Shown: one piece after another, positions 1 to 5,852 of the stretch | How positions within the stretch are numbered: position 1 is the stretch's first letter | How the letters are laid out: every line of letters begins with the position of its first letter | Source of the DNA: Methanomicrobiales archaeon | GTDB taxonomy: Archaea > Halobacteriota > Methanomicrobia > Methanomicrobiales > Methanomicrobiaceae | Reading direction: 5' to 3' | Assembly: GCA_012523385.1 (NCBI GenBank) | Contig: JAAYIO010000251.1 | Location: 1-5,952, forward strand | Length of the DNA: 5,952 nucleotides | Notes under the pieces: generated by a model | The model's database searches: none | What the model was told of the DNA's origin: nothing | Seen by the model: only the letters and a program-made list of their open reading frames with translations | Position numbers and translations under genes: made by a program

Positions 1-1
1 A

Positions 2-1180
2 CCTGAACTGCAGCAACGAATGAGACGATTCCGTGACCGCATGGACACTCATGAACCCGACTGGGAATGTGCGGTTATATTCAGCAATATCAACCTCTAC
101 TACTTCACGGGCACCCGGCAGGATGGCATGCTCATCATCCCCCGCAATGGTGAACCAATATTCCGGGTCAGACGCAGTTATGAACGGGCCTGCGACGAAT
201 CCCTATTCCCCCGGATAGAACCGATGCAGAGTTACCGTGATGCAACAGGTGACCTGCCGGTCATGCCTGCCACCGTCCATCTGGAGACCGAGGTGGTACC
301 CCTGGCCCTGCTTGAGCGCTTCCGCAAACACTTCCCCATAAAAACAATCCTTCCGGCAGATATGCATCTCGCCGCTGTTCGTGCCATAAAAAGTCCGTAT
401 GAACTCGTCCGAATGGAAGAATCGGGCAAAATTCATCAGAGAGTGCTCGAAGAACGGGTGCCGGAACTCCTCAGAAACGGCATGAGTGAAGCAGAGTTTG
501 CCTCCCTTCTCTATCCCCTCCTCATTGAGGAAGGACATCAGGGGGTTGTCCGGTTTGGTATGTTTGACACCGAGATTGGCATGGGTCAGATCGGGTTTGG
601 AGAAAACAGCCTCTACCCCACCGCATTCAACGGGCCGGGAGGCTGCCGTGGCCTCTCTCCGGCAGTCCCACTGCTTGGCAGCAGAGAACGAACCCTGAAA
701 GACGGGGATCTGGTATTCGTGGATATCGGCTGTGGGGTGGAGGGCTATCATACCGACAAGACCATGACCTATGTATTTGGGAAGGCTCTGCCGACAGAAG
801 CTATTCTCGCACACCAGCAATGTGTCAAAATCCAGAACCAAACGGCCGCCATGCTCCGGCCCGGTGCCATCCCCTCAGAAATGTACCAGACCATCATGGA
901 ATCCCTCTCACCCGCATTTCTGGAGAACTTCATGGGCTTTGGCAACCGGCGGGTGAACTTCCTCGGTCACGGTTTAGGCCTCATAATCGATGAACTGCCG
1001 GTAATAGCCCGTGGCTTTGATGAACCCCTCACCGAAGGGATGGTATTTGCCCTTGAACCTAAAAAGGGGATACCCGGCGTTGGCATGGTAGGTATTGAGA
1101 ATACCTTTATTGTCACCCCTGCAGGCGGACGGTGCATCACCGGCACCCACCCCGGACTTATGCCGGTGTCGGTCAGATAA
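2..1180 (+). CDS. M24-family metallopeptidase (Xaa-Pro aminopeptidase/prolidase-like), 5' end open
   Basis: Probable cytosolic dinuclear-metal peptidase of the pita-bread (M24B) fold; the family removes or cleaves next to proline-containing N-terminal dipeptides. Numbering from the ATG at 20, residues 1 to about 122 form a creatinase-type N-terminal domain and about 130-386 the catalytic domain. All five metal ligands are present: D235 (FVDIGC), D246 (YHTDKT), H317 (GHGLGL), E346 (ALEP) and E360 (GIENT). There is no signal peptide. The frame stays open to base 2, the ATG at 20 has no Shine-Dalgarno, and the preceding codons (PELQQR) continue the same charged helix, so the real start probably lies left of the window. 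Oddity: the His seven residues after the metal His in E. coli aminopeptidase P (VHD) is Asp324 here (IIDELP), so true Xaa-Pro specificity is uncertain. The fold and metal site are confident; the substrate is not. Confidence 0.9.
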   Translation, partial: PELQQRMRRFRDRMDTHEPDWECAVIFSNINLYYFTGTRQDGMLIIPRNGEPIFRVRRSYERACDESLFPRIEPMQSYRDATGDLPVMPATVHLETEVVPLALLERFRKHFPIKTILPADMHLAAVRAIKSPYELVRMEESGKIHQRVLEERVPELLRNGMSEAEFASLLYPLLIEEGHQGVVRFGMFDTEIGMGQIGFGENSLYPTAFNGPGGCRGLSPAVPLLGSRERTLKDGDLVFVDIGCGVEGYHTDKTMTYVFGKALPTEAILAHQQCVKIQNQTAAMLRPGAIPSEMYQTIMESLSPAFLENFMGFGNRRVNFLGHGLGLIIDELPVIARGFDEPLTEGMVFALEPKKGIPGVGMVGIENTFIVTPAGGRCITGTHPGLMPVSVR

Positions 1181-1185
1181 AAGCC

Positions 1186-1226
1186 TCGGGGGAGGTCGGG
1201 GTCATTCAGGTATCCCGACTCCCCGA
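1186..1226. repeat. GC-rich imperfect inverted repeat downstream of the peptidase gene
   Basis: The arms TCGGGG-g-AG-g-TCGGG (1186-1200) and CCCGACTCCCCGA (1214-1226) pair over 13 bp with two single-G bulges and a 13-nt loop. It starts six bases after the TAA of the peptidase gene, so in RNA it would form a 3'-UTR hairpin. No T-run follows it, and archaeal terminators normally depend on T-runs rather than hairpins. A transcript-end stabiliser or processing element is as likely as a terminator. Confidence 0.45.
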
Positions 1227-1269
1227 ATCGAGCGTATCCGCCACCTTTATGTCCTCTGACAGTGTAATA

Positions 1270-1282
1270 CGAAACTATTTAC
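1270..1282 (+). promoter_or_regulatory. Candidate BRE/TATA promoter of the sulfite-reductase-like gene
   Basis: CGAAA (1270-1274) followed by CTATTTAC (1275-1282) resembles an archaeal BRE plus TATA box. Transcription would begin roughly 25 nt downstream, around 1302, just before the GGAG at 1304-1307 that serves the ATG at 1317. The TATA match is only moderate. Confidence 0.3.
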
Positions 1283-1316
1283 GGCAGCAAAGAGCGCCGG
1301 AACGGAGAGTATAAAA

Positions 1317-2015
1317 ATGGAAGAAGAAGGCCCCCGGGGAGCAATCCTCCAGCGCGATAAACAATCCTATGCTATTGTTCCCCGAACACCAGCAGGTATC
1401 GTCACCCCGGAACAACTGGAGAGTATCGCCAAGGTAGCCCGGCGCTACAAAGTTCCAGTGATAAAGATGACATCCGGCCAGCGTATGGTTCTTGTCGGCA
1501 TCAAAAAAGAGGACGTAGAGAAAATCTGGACCGAACTGGAGATGACCGTTGGTCAGGCAACAGCCCCCTGTGTGCATTATGTGCAGGCATGCCCCGGTAC
1601 CGTGGTTTGTAAGTACGGGGTGCAGGATTCGCTTGCTCTCGGTCTTGAACTTGAGGGATTGTATCAGGACATGCATCTGCCGGCAAAGCTGAAGATGGGT
1701 GTTTCCGGTTGCCAGCGGTGCTGTGGTGAGAGTTACATGAGAGACATCGGCGTGCTGGGCACAAACAAGGGATGGACCGTCATCTTCGGCGGCAATTCCG
1801 CAGGGAAACCACGCATCGGCGATGTCATTGCAAAAGACCTCTCTGCACATGAGGTGAAAGATTTGGCAAAACACCTCCTGGTATATTACCAGAATAAAGC
1901 AAAACCCGGTGAGAGAACGGCACGTTTTGTTGAACGGGTCGGCATGGAAACCATCAGAAGCGAACTGCTCTCGACAATACCCTACATCCCCCTTGCTGAT
2001 CTCAATCTGAGATAG
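1317..2015 (+). CDS. Small stand-alone nitrite/sulfite reductase-like siroheme [4Fe-4S] protein
   Basis: A 232-residue cytosolic protein with a single sulfite/nitrite reductase core. Residues about 10-78 match the ferredoxin-like half domain (with TSGQRMVLVGI at 52-62) and about 83-215 the siroheme/4Fe-4S half. The coupled-centre motif is complete: C92-x5-C98 (ACPGTVVC) and C132-x3-C136 (GCQRCC), with extra cysteines C85 and C135. It resembles the short dissimilatory-sulfite-reductase-like proteins (Dsr-LP) widespread in methanogens. It lacks the F420H2-oxidising and ferredoxin modules of Fsr, so an outside electron donor would be needed; none is encoded nearby. The start is supported by GGAG at 1304-1307, nine bases before the ATG. 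It appears monocistronic. Family assignment is firm; the substrate (sulfite, nitrite or other) cannot be read from sequence. Confidence 0.88.
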   Translation: MEEEGPRGAILQRDKQSYAIVPRTPAGIVTPEQLESIAKVARRYKVPVIKMTSGQRMVLVGIKKEDVEKIWTELEMTVGQATAPCVHYVQACPGTVVCKYGVQDSLALGLELEGLYQDMHLPAKLKMGVSGCQRCCGESYMRDIGVLGTNKGWTVIFGGNSAGKPRIGDVIAKDLSAHEVKDLAKHLLVYYQNKAKPGERTARFVERVGMETIRSELLSTIPYIPLADLNLR

Positions 2016-2036
2016 GCAATAATCTCATATCATCCA

Positions 2037-2041
2037 TTTTT
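2037..2041 (+). terminator. Short T-tract terminator candidate after the reductase-like gene
   Basis: TTTTT lies 22 nt past the TAG stop in an AT-rich context (CATCCATTTTTCACCC). Archaeal RNA polymerase stops on such tracts without a hairpin. One run of five T is weak on its own, but it falls where an end is expected, because the next gene is more than 400 nt away. Confidence 0.3.
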
Positions 2042-2065
2042 CACCCGAAATCGAGAGCTAAATTC

Positions 2066-2072
2066 TTTATAA
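2066..2072 (+). promoter_or_regulatory. Candidate distal TATA box
   Basis: TTTATAA preceded by an A-rich stretch (CTAAATTC). It would place a transcript start near 2095, about 100 nt before the 15-codon leader ORF and about 270 nt before the metal-binding protein. The motif is nearly symmetrical, so its direction is uncertain; no gene lies divergently. Confidence 0.3.
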
Positions 2073-2198
2073 CTCACGCGTTAAACAGCCAGATTGGCCG
2101 TGTTCGATACATATGCACTCACATTAGCCATCGCGGACGAACTCTCTAAAGCCCACTCCCGATGTAACCAACATAACTACCATCAGGGAGGCAGAGGG

Positions 2199-2246
2199 AT
2201 GGGGCCCCAATTCAACCATAATGCGCCATTCATGCCTTTCAGATAG
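2199..2246 (+). CDS. Possible 15-residue leader peptide ORF
   Basis: ATG at 2199 is preceded by a perfect GGAGG (2187-2191) with a 7-nt gap, the best start signal in the upstream region. It encodes MGPQFNHNAPFMPFR and stops at TAG 2244-2246. It has no similarity I recognise. Its end overlaps the left arm of the CAGATA/TATCTG dyad (2240-2260), and it lies roughly 120 nt ahead of the metal-transport operon. It could be a regulatory upstream ORF or a chance match; there is no direct evidence of translation. Confidence 0.22.
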   Translation: MGPQFNHNAPFMPFR

Positions 2247-2260
2247 ACCGCAAATATCTG
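2240..2260. promoter_or_regulatory. Short inverted repeat, possible operator
   Basis: CAGATA (2240-2245) and TATCTG (2255-2260) are perfect inverted 6-mers separated by 9 nt. The size and symmetry would suit a dimeric repressor such as a DtxR- or Fur/Zur-type metal regulator, which would fit the downstream operon, but the sequence matches no consensus I can name. A 6-bp dyad can occur by chance in 430 nt. Confidence 0.2.
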
Positions 2261-2320
2261 CCGGGATAAATCACCGTTTATTTCATGAATCGGGAAAACC
2301 TGCATTTTCACGACCAAACC

Positions 2321-2328
2321 ATTTATGA
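2321..2328 (+). promoter_or_regulatory. Candidate proximal TATA box of the metal ABC operon
   Basis: ATTTATGA follows a BRE-like CCAAACC (2314-2320). The predicted transcript start, about 2350, falls just before GGAGGG (2354-2359), giving a short leader of normal archaeal length if translation starts shortly after that Shine-Dalgarno. It is favoured over the distal TATA for this spacing, but the box is not ideal. Confidence 0.3.
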
Positions 2329-2353
2329 ACAAAAAACGGGAATAGAACAACAC

Positions 2354-2447
2354 GGAGGGAATTCCCACGCAGAAACCAGATATACACCGGACAGCAGATT
2401 TTGGCCGTCAAAAAGGCCGCCTGCGCCAGAAATCCTTTCTCATCCTG
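2354..2447 (+). other. Strong Shine-Dalgarno and probable N-terminal extension of the metal-binding lipoprotein
   Basis: GGAGGG (2354-2359) is followed after 7 nt by ACG at 2367, in frame with the ZnuA-like gene. The frame is open from 2346 (after TAG 2343-2345) through 2447 and encodes a basic stretch ending RLRQKSFLILL, which completes a classic n-region and hydrophobic core for the lipoprotein signal. No in-frame ATG or GTG exists between the TAG and the TTG at 2448. Candidate starts are ACG 2367 (best spacing) and CTG 2421 (compact signal peptide, poor Shine-Dalgarno). A C/T difference at 2368 would turn ACG into a perfect ATG. Confidence 0.5.
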
Positions 2448-3338
2448 TTGATTGTCGTGGCATCTGCGATATTCAGTTGCGGATGCATAACCGACTCAAC
2501 ACCCGTTGCACCCCCATCTAAAGACCTGAACCAATCAGAACCCATCCATGTCGCGGTCACCATCCCGCCGTACAAAGAGTTTGCCGAAGCAATCGGAGGT
2601 GACCGCGTAACGGTCATGGTCATGGTGCCTCCCGGCGCAAGCCCGCACACCTACGAACCCACATCCCGCCAACTCAAAGCACTCTCAGAGACACAGCTCT
2701 ATCTTGCCGTAGGCACCGGTATCGAATTTGAGGATGCCCAGATGCAGAAACTCACTCAGGTAAATTCCGGCATGACCATTGTGGACACATCGACAGGCAT
2801 CACCCGTTTGCACTCAGACACCGATGGCACGTCAATCTCAGATGATACCATCCGCTGTGACCCTCATGCCTGGCTATCGCCTGCAAATGCCCGTGTCATC
2901 ATACGGAATATCGCTGATGCCTATATCGCACAATCGCCACAGGACGCCGCATATTTCGAAGCCCGATATGCCTTATATGACGCAGAACTCGCACGCATCG
3001 ACGAAAAGATTACTGAAGTCTTTGCCCATACCGAAAAGAAAACCCTGCTTATCTACCACCCCGCATGGGGATATTATGCCGATCGCTACGGACTTTCCAT
3101 GATAGCGGTTGAAGCAGACGGAAAGGAACCTTCGCCTGCCATTCTTCAAACAATCATCATTACCGCGGAAAACAAGGGCATCAAGGTCATATTTGCCTCC
3201 AAAGAATCTCCGACCCGCAATGCAGAGGCCATTGCAAACGAGATCGGGGGAAATGTCGTTTATATCAGCCCCCTTGCAGAGAACTACATTGAAAACCTGA
3301 TGCAGGTCACCGAAGCATTCCGGACATGGGCGGTGTGA
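2448..3338 (+). CDS. Zn/Mn-type ABC transporter substrate-binding lipoprotein (ZnuA-like)
   Basis: Extracytoplasmic metal-binding protein (cluster A-I/TroA fold) that hands Zn2+ or a similar ion to the membrane permease. Coordinates use the first conventional start, a TTG; the real start is probably upstream, because from TTG the signal lacks its basic n-region. Numbering from TTG: lipobox-like IFSCGC (lipidated Cys 11 or 13), a Pro/Ser linker to about 32, then two lobes. Ligand candidates are H67 (GASPHTYEP), H140 (DPHAWLSP) and H204 (YHPAWGYY); a third His is typical of zinc-type rather than manganese-type members, which have Glu. The usual Asp of the C-terminal LDPL is Ser274 (ISPL). The His-rich loop of many ZnuAs is absent, with only an Asp-rich stretch at 121-138. 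It is followed directly by the ATPase and permease genes. Metal specificity is inferred. Confidence 0.88.
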   Translation: MIVVASAIFSCGCITDSTPVAPPSKDLNQSEPIHVAVTIPPYKEFAEAIGGDRVTVMVMVPPGASPHTYEPTSRQLKALSETQLYLAVGTGIEFEDAQMQKLTQVNSGMTIVDTSTGITRLHSDTDGTSISDDTIRCDPHAWLSPANARVIIRNIADAYIAQSPQDAAYFEARYALYDAELARIDEKITEVFAHTEKKTLLIYHPAWGYYADRYGLSMIAVEADGKEPSPAILQTIIITAENKGIKVIFASKESPTRNAEAIANEIGGNVVYISPLAENYIENLMQVTEAFRTWAV

Positions 3339-3340
3339 GC

Positions 3341-4120
3341 ATGAAACCCGTAATCGAAGTGGAGCACCTTAACCTCAGCCAGAATGGCAATTTTGTGCTG
3401 GAGGACATCAACCTCACCATACGTGAACATGAATTTCACGCCATTATCGGCCCCAACGGCGGAGGAAAGACCACACTCCTGAAAGTGATCCTTGGTCTCA
3501 TTCGCCCCGATTCCGGTATGGTCCGGGTAATGGACGGCACTCCTGATGAAATGCGGTCACATCTTGGATATGTGCCGCAATTTCGCACCTTTGACTTCCA
3601 GTTCCCGATATCCGTGCAGGACATGGTCGTATCCGGGCGACTCGGCCGTTTGAAAGGCCCCTTCCGTCGCTTCACCCATGAAGACACCGACGCAGCAGAT
3701 GAGGCCATGGAAACAATGCAGATAACCCATCTGAAAAACCTCCCTATCCATGACATCTCCGGCGGTGAACGCCAGCGGGCGATCATTGCCCGTGCCCTTG
3801 CGGGAAAACCGTCAGTCCTCCTCCTCGACGAGCCAACCGTCTATGTGGACGGCCCGACCGCAGTTCGTTTCTACGATATTCTCAGCCAGTTGAGGGAATC
3901 AATAACCATCGTCCTTGTCACCCATGACATCAGCGCCCTCTCACCGGACGTCACCCACATCTCCTGTGTCAACCGCCGCCTCTTTACGCATGGTGACAAT
4001 CAGATTACCGATGATATGCTGGCAGGAGCCTATCCCTGCCCGGTGGAACTCATTGCCCACGGTGTCCCCCACCGGGTCATCACTGAACATGATAACCGCG
4101 TCTTCGGGGGCAGAAAATGA
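3341..4120 (+). CDS. Metal ABC transporter ATP-binding protein (ZnuC-like)
   Basis: Cytoplasmic ATPase that powers the importer. The nucleotide-binding motifs are complete (numbering from ATG 3341): Walker A GPNGGGKTT 37-45, Q-loop Q80 (YVPQ), signature SGGERQ 140-145, Walker B LLLDE with D163 and E164, D-loop D170, and H-loop H195 (VTHD). At 259 residues it has normal length, and the tail CPVELIAHGVPHRV is typical of the zinc/manganese group. The D-loop reads TVYVD where the group usually has TVGVD. Start choice: ATG 3341 lies two bases after the previous stop and has GGTG (3332-3335) five bases upstream. GTG 3335, overlapping that TGA, and ATG 3326 are alternatives adding two or five residues. 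It is translationally coupled at both ends. Confidence 0.95.
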   Translation: MKPVIEVEHLNLSQNGNFVLEDINLTIREHEFHAIIGPNGGGKTTLLKVILGLIRPDSGMVRVMDGTPDEMRSHLGYVPQFRTFDFQFPISVQDMVVSGRLGRLKGPFRRFTHEDTDAADEAMETMQITHLKNLPIHDISGGERQRAIIARALAGKPSVLLLDEPTVYVDGPTAVRFYDILSQLRESITIVLVTHDISALSPDVTHISCVNRRLFTHGDNQITDDMLAGAYPCPVELIAHGVPHRVITEHDNRVFGGRK

Positions 4121-4938
4121 TCGAGGCATTGGGATTTGAATTCTTCCGCAATGCACTCATCGCAAGATTTCTCGCAAGCATTGCATGTGGCGTTATCGGC
4201 AGTTTTGTGGTGGTCAAACGCATGGCATCCCTTGCAGGCGGCATCTCCCATGCGGCATTCGGGGGTATCGGGCTTGGGTATTTCCTCGGTATTGACCCGC
4301 TTGCAGGTGCTGCGGCAGTCGCCCTCGGCACCTCAGGTGCCACCGCATGGATACGAATGAAGGCAGACCAGCATCTCGACACCCTCGTGGGTGCAGTGTG
4401 GGCCACCGGCATGGCAGCAGGTATCCTCTTCATCTACATCACGCCCGGATTTGCACCGGACCTCTTCAGCTACCTCTTCGGGAATATTCTCCTCGTCCCC
4501 CGAGGCACACTCTGGCTGATGGCCCTTCTCACCGCGGGTATCTGCACTATCGTAGCCATCCTCTACCCCCGCCTTGTAGCAGTCACGTTTGATGAGGAAT
4601 ATGCCGCGGTGATGGATCTCCACCCCAACCGGATCATGGTCATCCTCTTGCTCCTGACTGGTCTCACCGTGGTAATGCTCATCCAGATCGTGGGAATCAT
4701 ACTCGTGATTGCCCTATTAACGCTCCCTGCGGCAACTGCCCGCCTTTTTTCCCGCAGTATGAAAGAGCTTATTGTTGGTGCATCGCTCCTCGGCATCGTC
4801 TTTACCACGGCAGGCATCTGGCTCTCGTATGCCTTTGACATCCCGTCCGGTGCGACGATTGTTATCGTGAGTGCTTGTGTGTATTTCGGAGCGCTCCCTC
4901 TCCAGCGTCGGATACAGGAGCACAGACAGACCTCCTAA
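4117..4938 (+). CDS. Metal ABC transporter permease (ABC-3 family, ZnuB-like)
   Basis: Integral membrane channel subunit, 273 residues, the usual length. It is strongly hydrophobic, with about eight membrane segments: roughly 12-33, 48-70, 88-110, 112-128, 131-151, 172-190, 191-210 and 218-262 (the last probably two helices). The family hallmark SHAAFGGIGLG is at 44-54, just after the first helix pair, and VGIILVIALLTLPAATARL at 192-210 is the conserved late helix. The ATG overlaps the ATPase stop as ATGA, so the two are coupled. The window shows a single permease gene, so the channel would be a homodimer. It ends about 80 nt before the stop of the convergent META-domain gene. Family and role are certain; which metal is carried is inferred from the binding protein. 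Confidence 0.94.
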   Translation: MIEALGFEFFRNALIARFLASIACGVIGSFVVVKRMASLAGGISHAAFGGIGLGYFLGIDPLAGAAAVALGTSGATAWIRMKADQHLDTLVGAVWATGMAAGILFIYITPGFAPDLFSYLFGNILLVPRGTLWLMALLTAGICTIVAILYPRLVAVTFDEEYAAVMDLHPNRIMVILLLLTGLTVVMLIQIVGIILVIALLTLPAATARLFSRSMKELIVGASLLGIVFTTAGIWLSYAFDIPSGATIVIVSACVYFGALPLQRRIQEHRQTS

Positions 4939-4998
4939 AAGAGAAATCCTGCAATGTTTCACCCAGAAAAGAGGCGAGCATCACAGTTCAACAGAATC

Positions 4999-5020
4999 AA
5001 AAAGGCAGAAAAAGGAAAAA
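4999..5020 (-). terminator. Triple T5 terminator of the META-domain gene
   Basis: Read on the minus strand, the stop codon is followed at once by TTTTTCCTTTTTCTGCC and a further TTTTT: three runs of five T within 22 nt. This is the pattern expected of intrinsic archaeal termination on U-rich RNA. It serves the minus-strand gene. The plus-strand operon has no comparable T-tract in the 82-nt gap, so its end is unclear. Confidence 0.6.
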
Positions 5021-5821
5021 TCAGGGTGCCGGCATAAACCGAGCGCACGGGTTGCCATATTTATCATATAGGGTCAGGTCTTTTCCGCCGATATGATAGG
5101 ATACAACATCCCTCAGTGCTGACATATACCCACTCTCCTGACTCATCACACCGTCCGGGTCCATACAATACATCTCAGTAATAGCAAGAGGCCCAATAAA
5201 AATGCTCTTTCCTGCCACGAGATATGGGCCGGAATAGCTGTTACATCCCGTGTTTCCTGACATATGTCCGTCTTTATCAAACGTTGCCGTGACGGAACTG
5301 CCAGCGAGAACAGAGACAAATCCAACCGTTCCATCACGGTAACCGCTCAGGGTCCATTGCGTTTCCGTTAGATTCTGATCTACCTTTCGGAAGGTAAGAA
5401 TCACTTCTTTGGACGAATTTTTTAGTGTGAGCCGATCATCAGATACCGTGTATCCGGCAACAGTTCCCATAAGAAACAGATAGCGCGATTCCTGAGCCAT
5501 GACACCCGGTTCTTCGCAATAGATCAGCGTCACAACCGGCGTATCAAAGGTAAGTGACGCACCATCCGTGATGTATGCCGCATTGTACTGGTTGCATCCG
5601 GAATCACCCAAAACAGAACCCTCGGTGAACTCAGCAGTAACGGGCGATGCACCAAGCGTAGCGGTCATTATTCCATCCACACCCATATATGTCTCAAGTA
5701 CCCAGACAGGGCCTGCCAGTGCACCCCCCGAATTCTCTGCGGACTCCTCTATACATCCACAACAGAACGAGAGCGCAAAAACAAGCATACATGCCCCCAC
5801 AGCCATTCCACCTCTTTTCAT
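5021..5821 (-). CDS. Putative lipoprotein with two tandem META (HslJ-type) domains
   Basis: Surface-anchored protein of unknown function, 266 residues from the ATG at 5821. Residues 1-23 form a lipoprotein signal: KRGG n-region, hydrophobic core, then SFCCGC with lipidation probably at C23. Two META repeats follow, about 38-146 and 153-264. Each starts with a Trp-containing WxL strand, carries a GCNxY motif (C76; C193) and a YC motif 26 residues later (C102; C219), followed by GVMxQESxY. The equal Cys spacing suggests one disulfide per repeat. META domains occur in HslJ-like stress proteins and in many archaeal lipoproteins, but their biochemical role is not settled. An upstream TTG at 5872 would add 17 residues but would put the TATA box inside the gene and spoil the signal peptide. 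Convergent with the metal operon; no link shown. Confidence 0.85.
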   Translation of the reverse strand: MKRGGMAVGACMLVFALSFCCGCIEESAENSGGALAGPVWVLETYMGVDGIMTATLGASPVTAEFTEGSVLGDSGCNQYNAAYITDGASLTFDTPVVTLIYCEEPGVMAQESRYLFLMGTVAGYTVSDDRLTLKNSSKEVILTFRKVDQNLTETQWTLSGYRDGTVGFVSVLAGSSVTATFDKDGHMSGNTGCNSYSGPYLVAGKSIFIGPLAITEMYCMDPDGVMSQESGYMSALRDVVSYHIGGKDLTLYDKYGNPCARFMPAP

Positions 5822-5845
5822 ACGTCCCTGAATACACACTGAACG

Positions 5846-5852
5846 ATATATA
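5846..5852 (-). promoter_or_regulatory. TATA box of the META-domain lipoprotein gene
   Basis: On the minus strand the sequence CACCTATATATCG carries a strong TATA element. Counting about 26 nt downstream puts the transcript start near 5822-5823, one or two bases before the ATG at 5821, so the mRNA should be nearly leaderless. This supports ATG 5821 over the TTG at 5872. Confidence 0.55.

Larger units (their letters stand above)
2016..2447. other. Long non-coding region upstream of the metal ABC operon
   Basis: About 430 nt without a convincing long gene. It holds, in order: a T-tract (2037-2041), a TATA-like TTTATAA (2066-2072), a 15-codon ORF behind a perfect GGAGG (2187-2246), a 6-bp dyad (2240-2260), a second TATA-like site (2321-2328), a six-codon ORF reading MNKKRE ending in TAG at 2343-2345, and a GGAGGG (2354-2359). 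The last about 100 nt are open in the frame of the following gene and probably encode its real N-terminus. No tRNA or recognisable riboswitch was seen. Confidence 0.6.

Noticed and set aside
203..841. 212-codon minus-strand open frame opposite the peptidase gene
   Set aside because: It lies entirely inside the M24 gene, whose reading frame carries all five catalytic ligands; the antisense translation has no recognisable domain and is Cys/His/Phe-rich in the way shadow frames often are.
1275..1874. 199-codon minus-strand open frame opposite the reductase-like gene
   Set aside because: It is the antisense shadow of the siroheme-protein gene, whose plus-strand frame has the complete cysteine motif and a proper Shine-Dalgarno.
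2091..2145. tRNA-like GTTCGATAC and paired GTTCG/CGAAC
   Set aside because: The T-loop-like string has no matching arm stem, and no acceptor, D or anticodon arms could be built around it; the GTTCG/CGAAC pair has a 31-nt loop and is only 5 bp.
2201..2208. GGGGCCCC palindrome
   Set aside because: It is a short perfect palindrome, but isolated and inside the small ORF; no second copy or flanking repeat suggests a function.
2325..2360. TAG at 2343 as a pyrrolysine codon joining MNKKRE to the metal-binding protein
   Set aside because: Readthrough would give an oddly long n-region, the ATG at 2325 has no Shine-Dalgarno, and a strong Shine-Dalgarno lies after the TAG. Nothing in the window indicates a pyrrolysine system.
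2401..2450. Programmed -1 frameshift at CAAAAAG (2409-2415) starting from TTG 2401
   Set aside because: The shifted frame would join MAVK to the lipoprotein signal, but the TTG has no ribosome site and the heptamer is not the full classical slippery sequence. A non-AUG or mis-sequenced start after GGAGGG is simpler.
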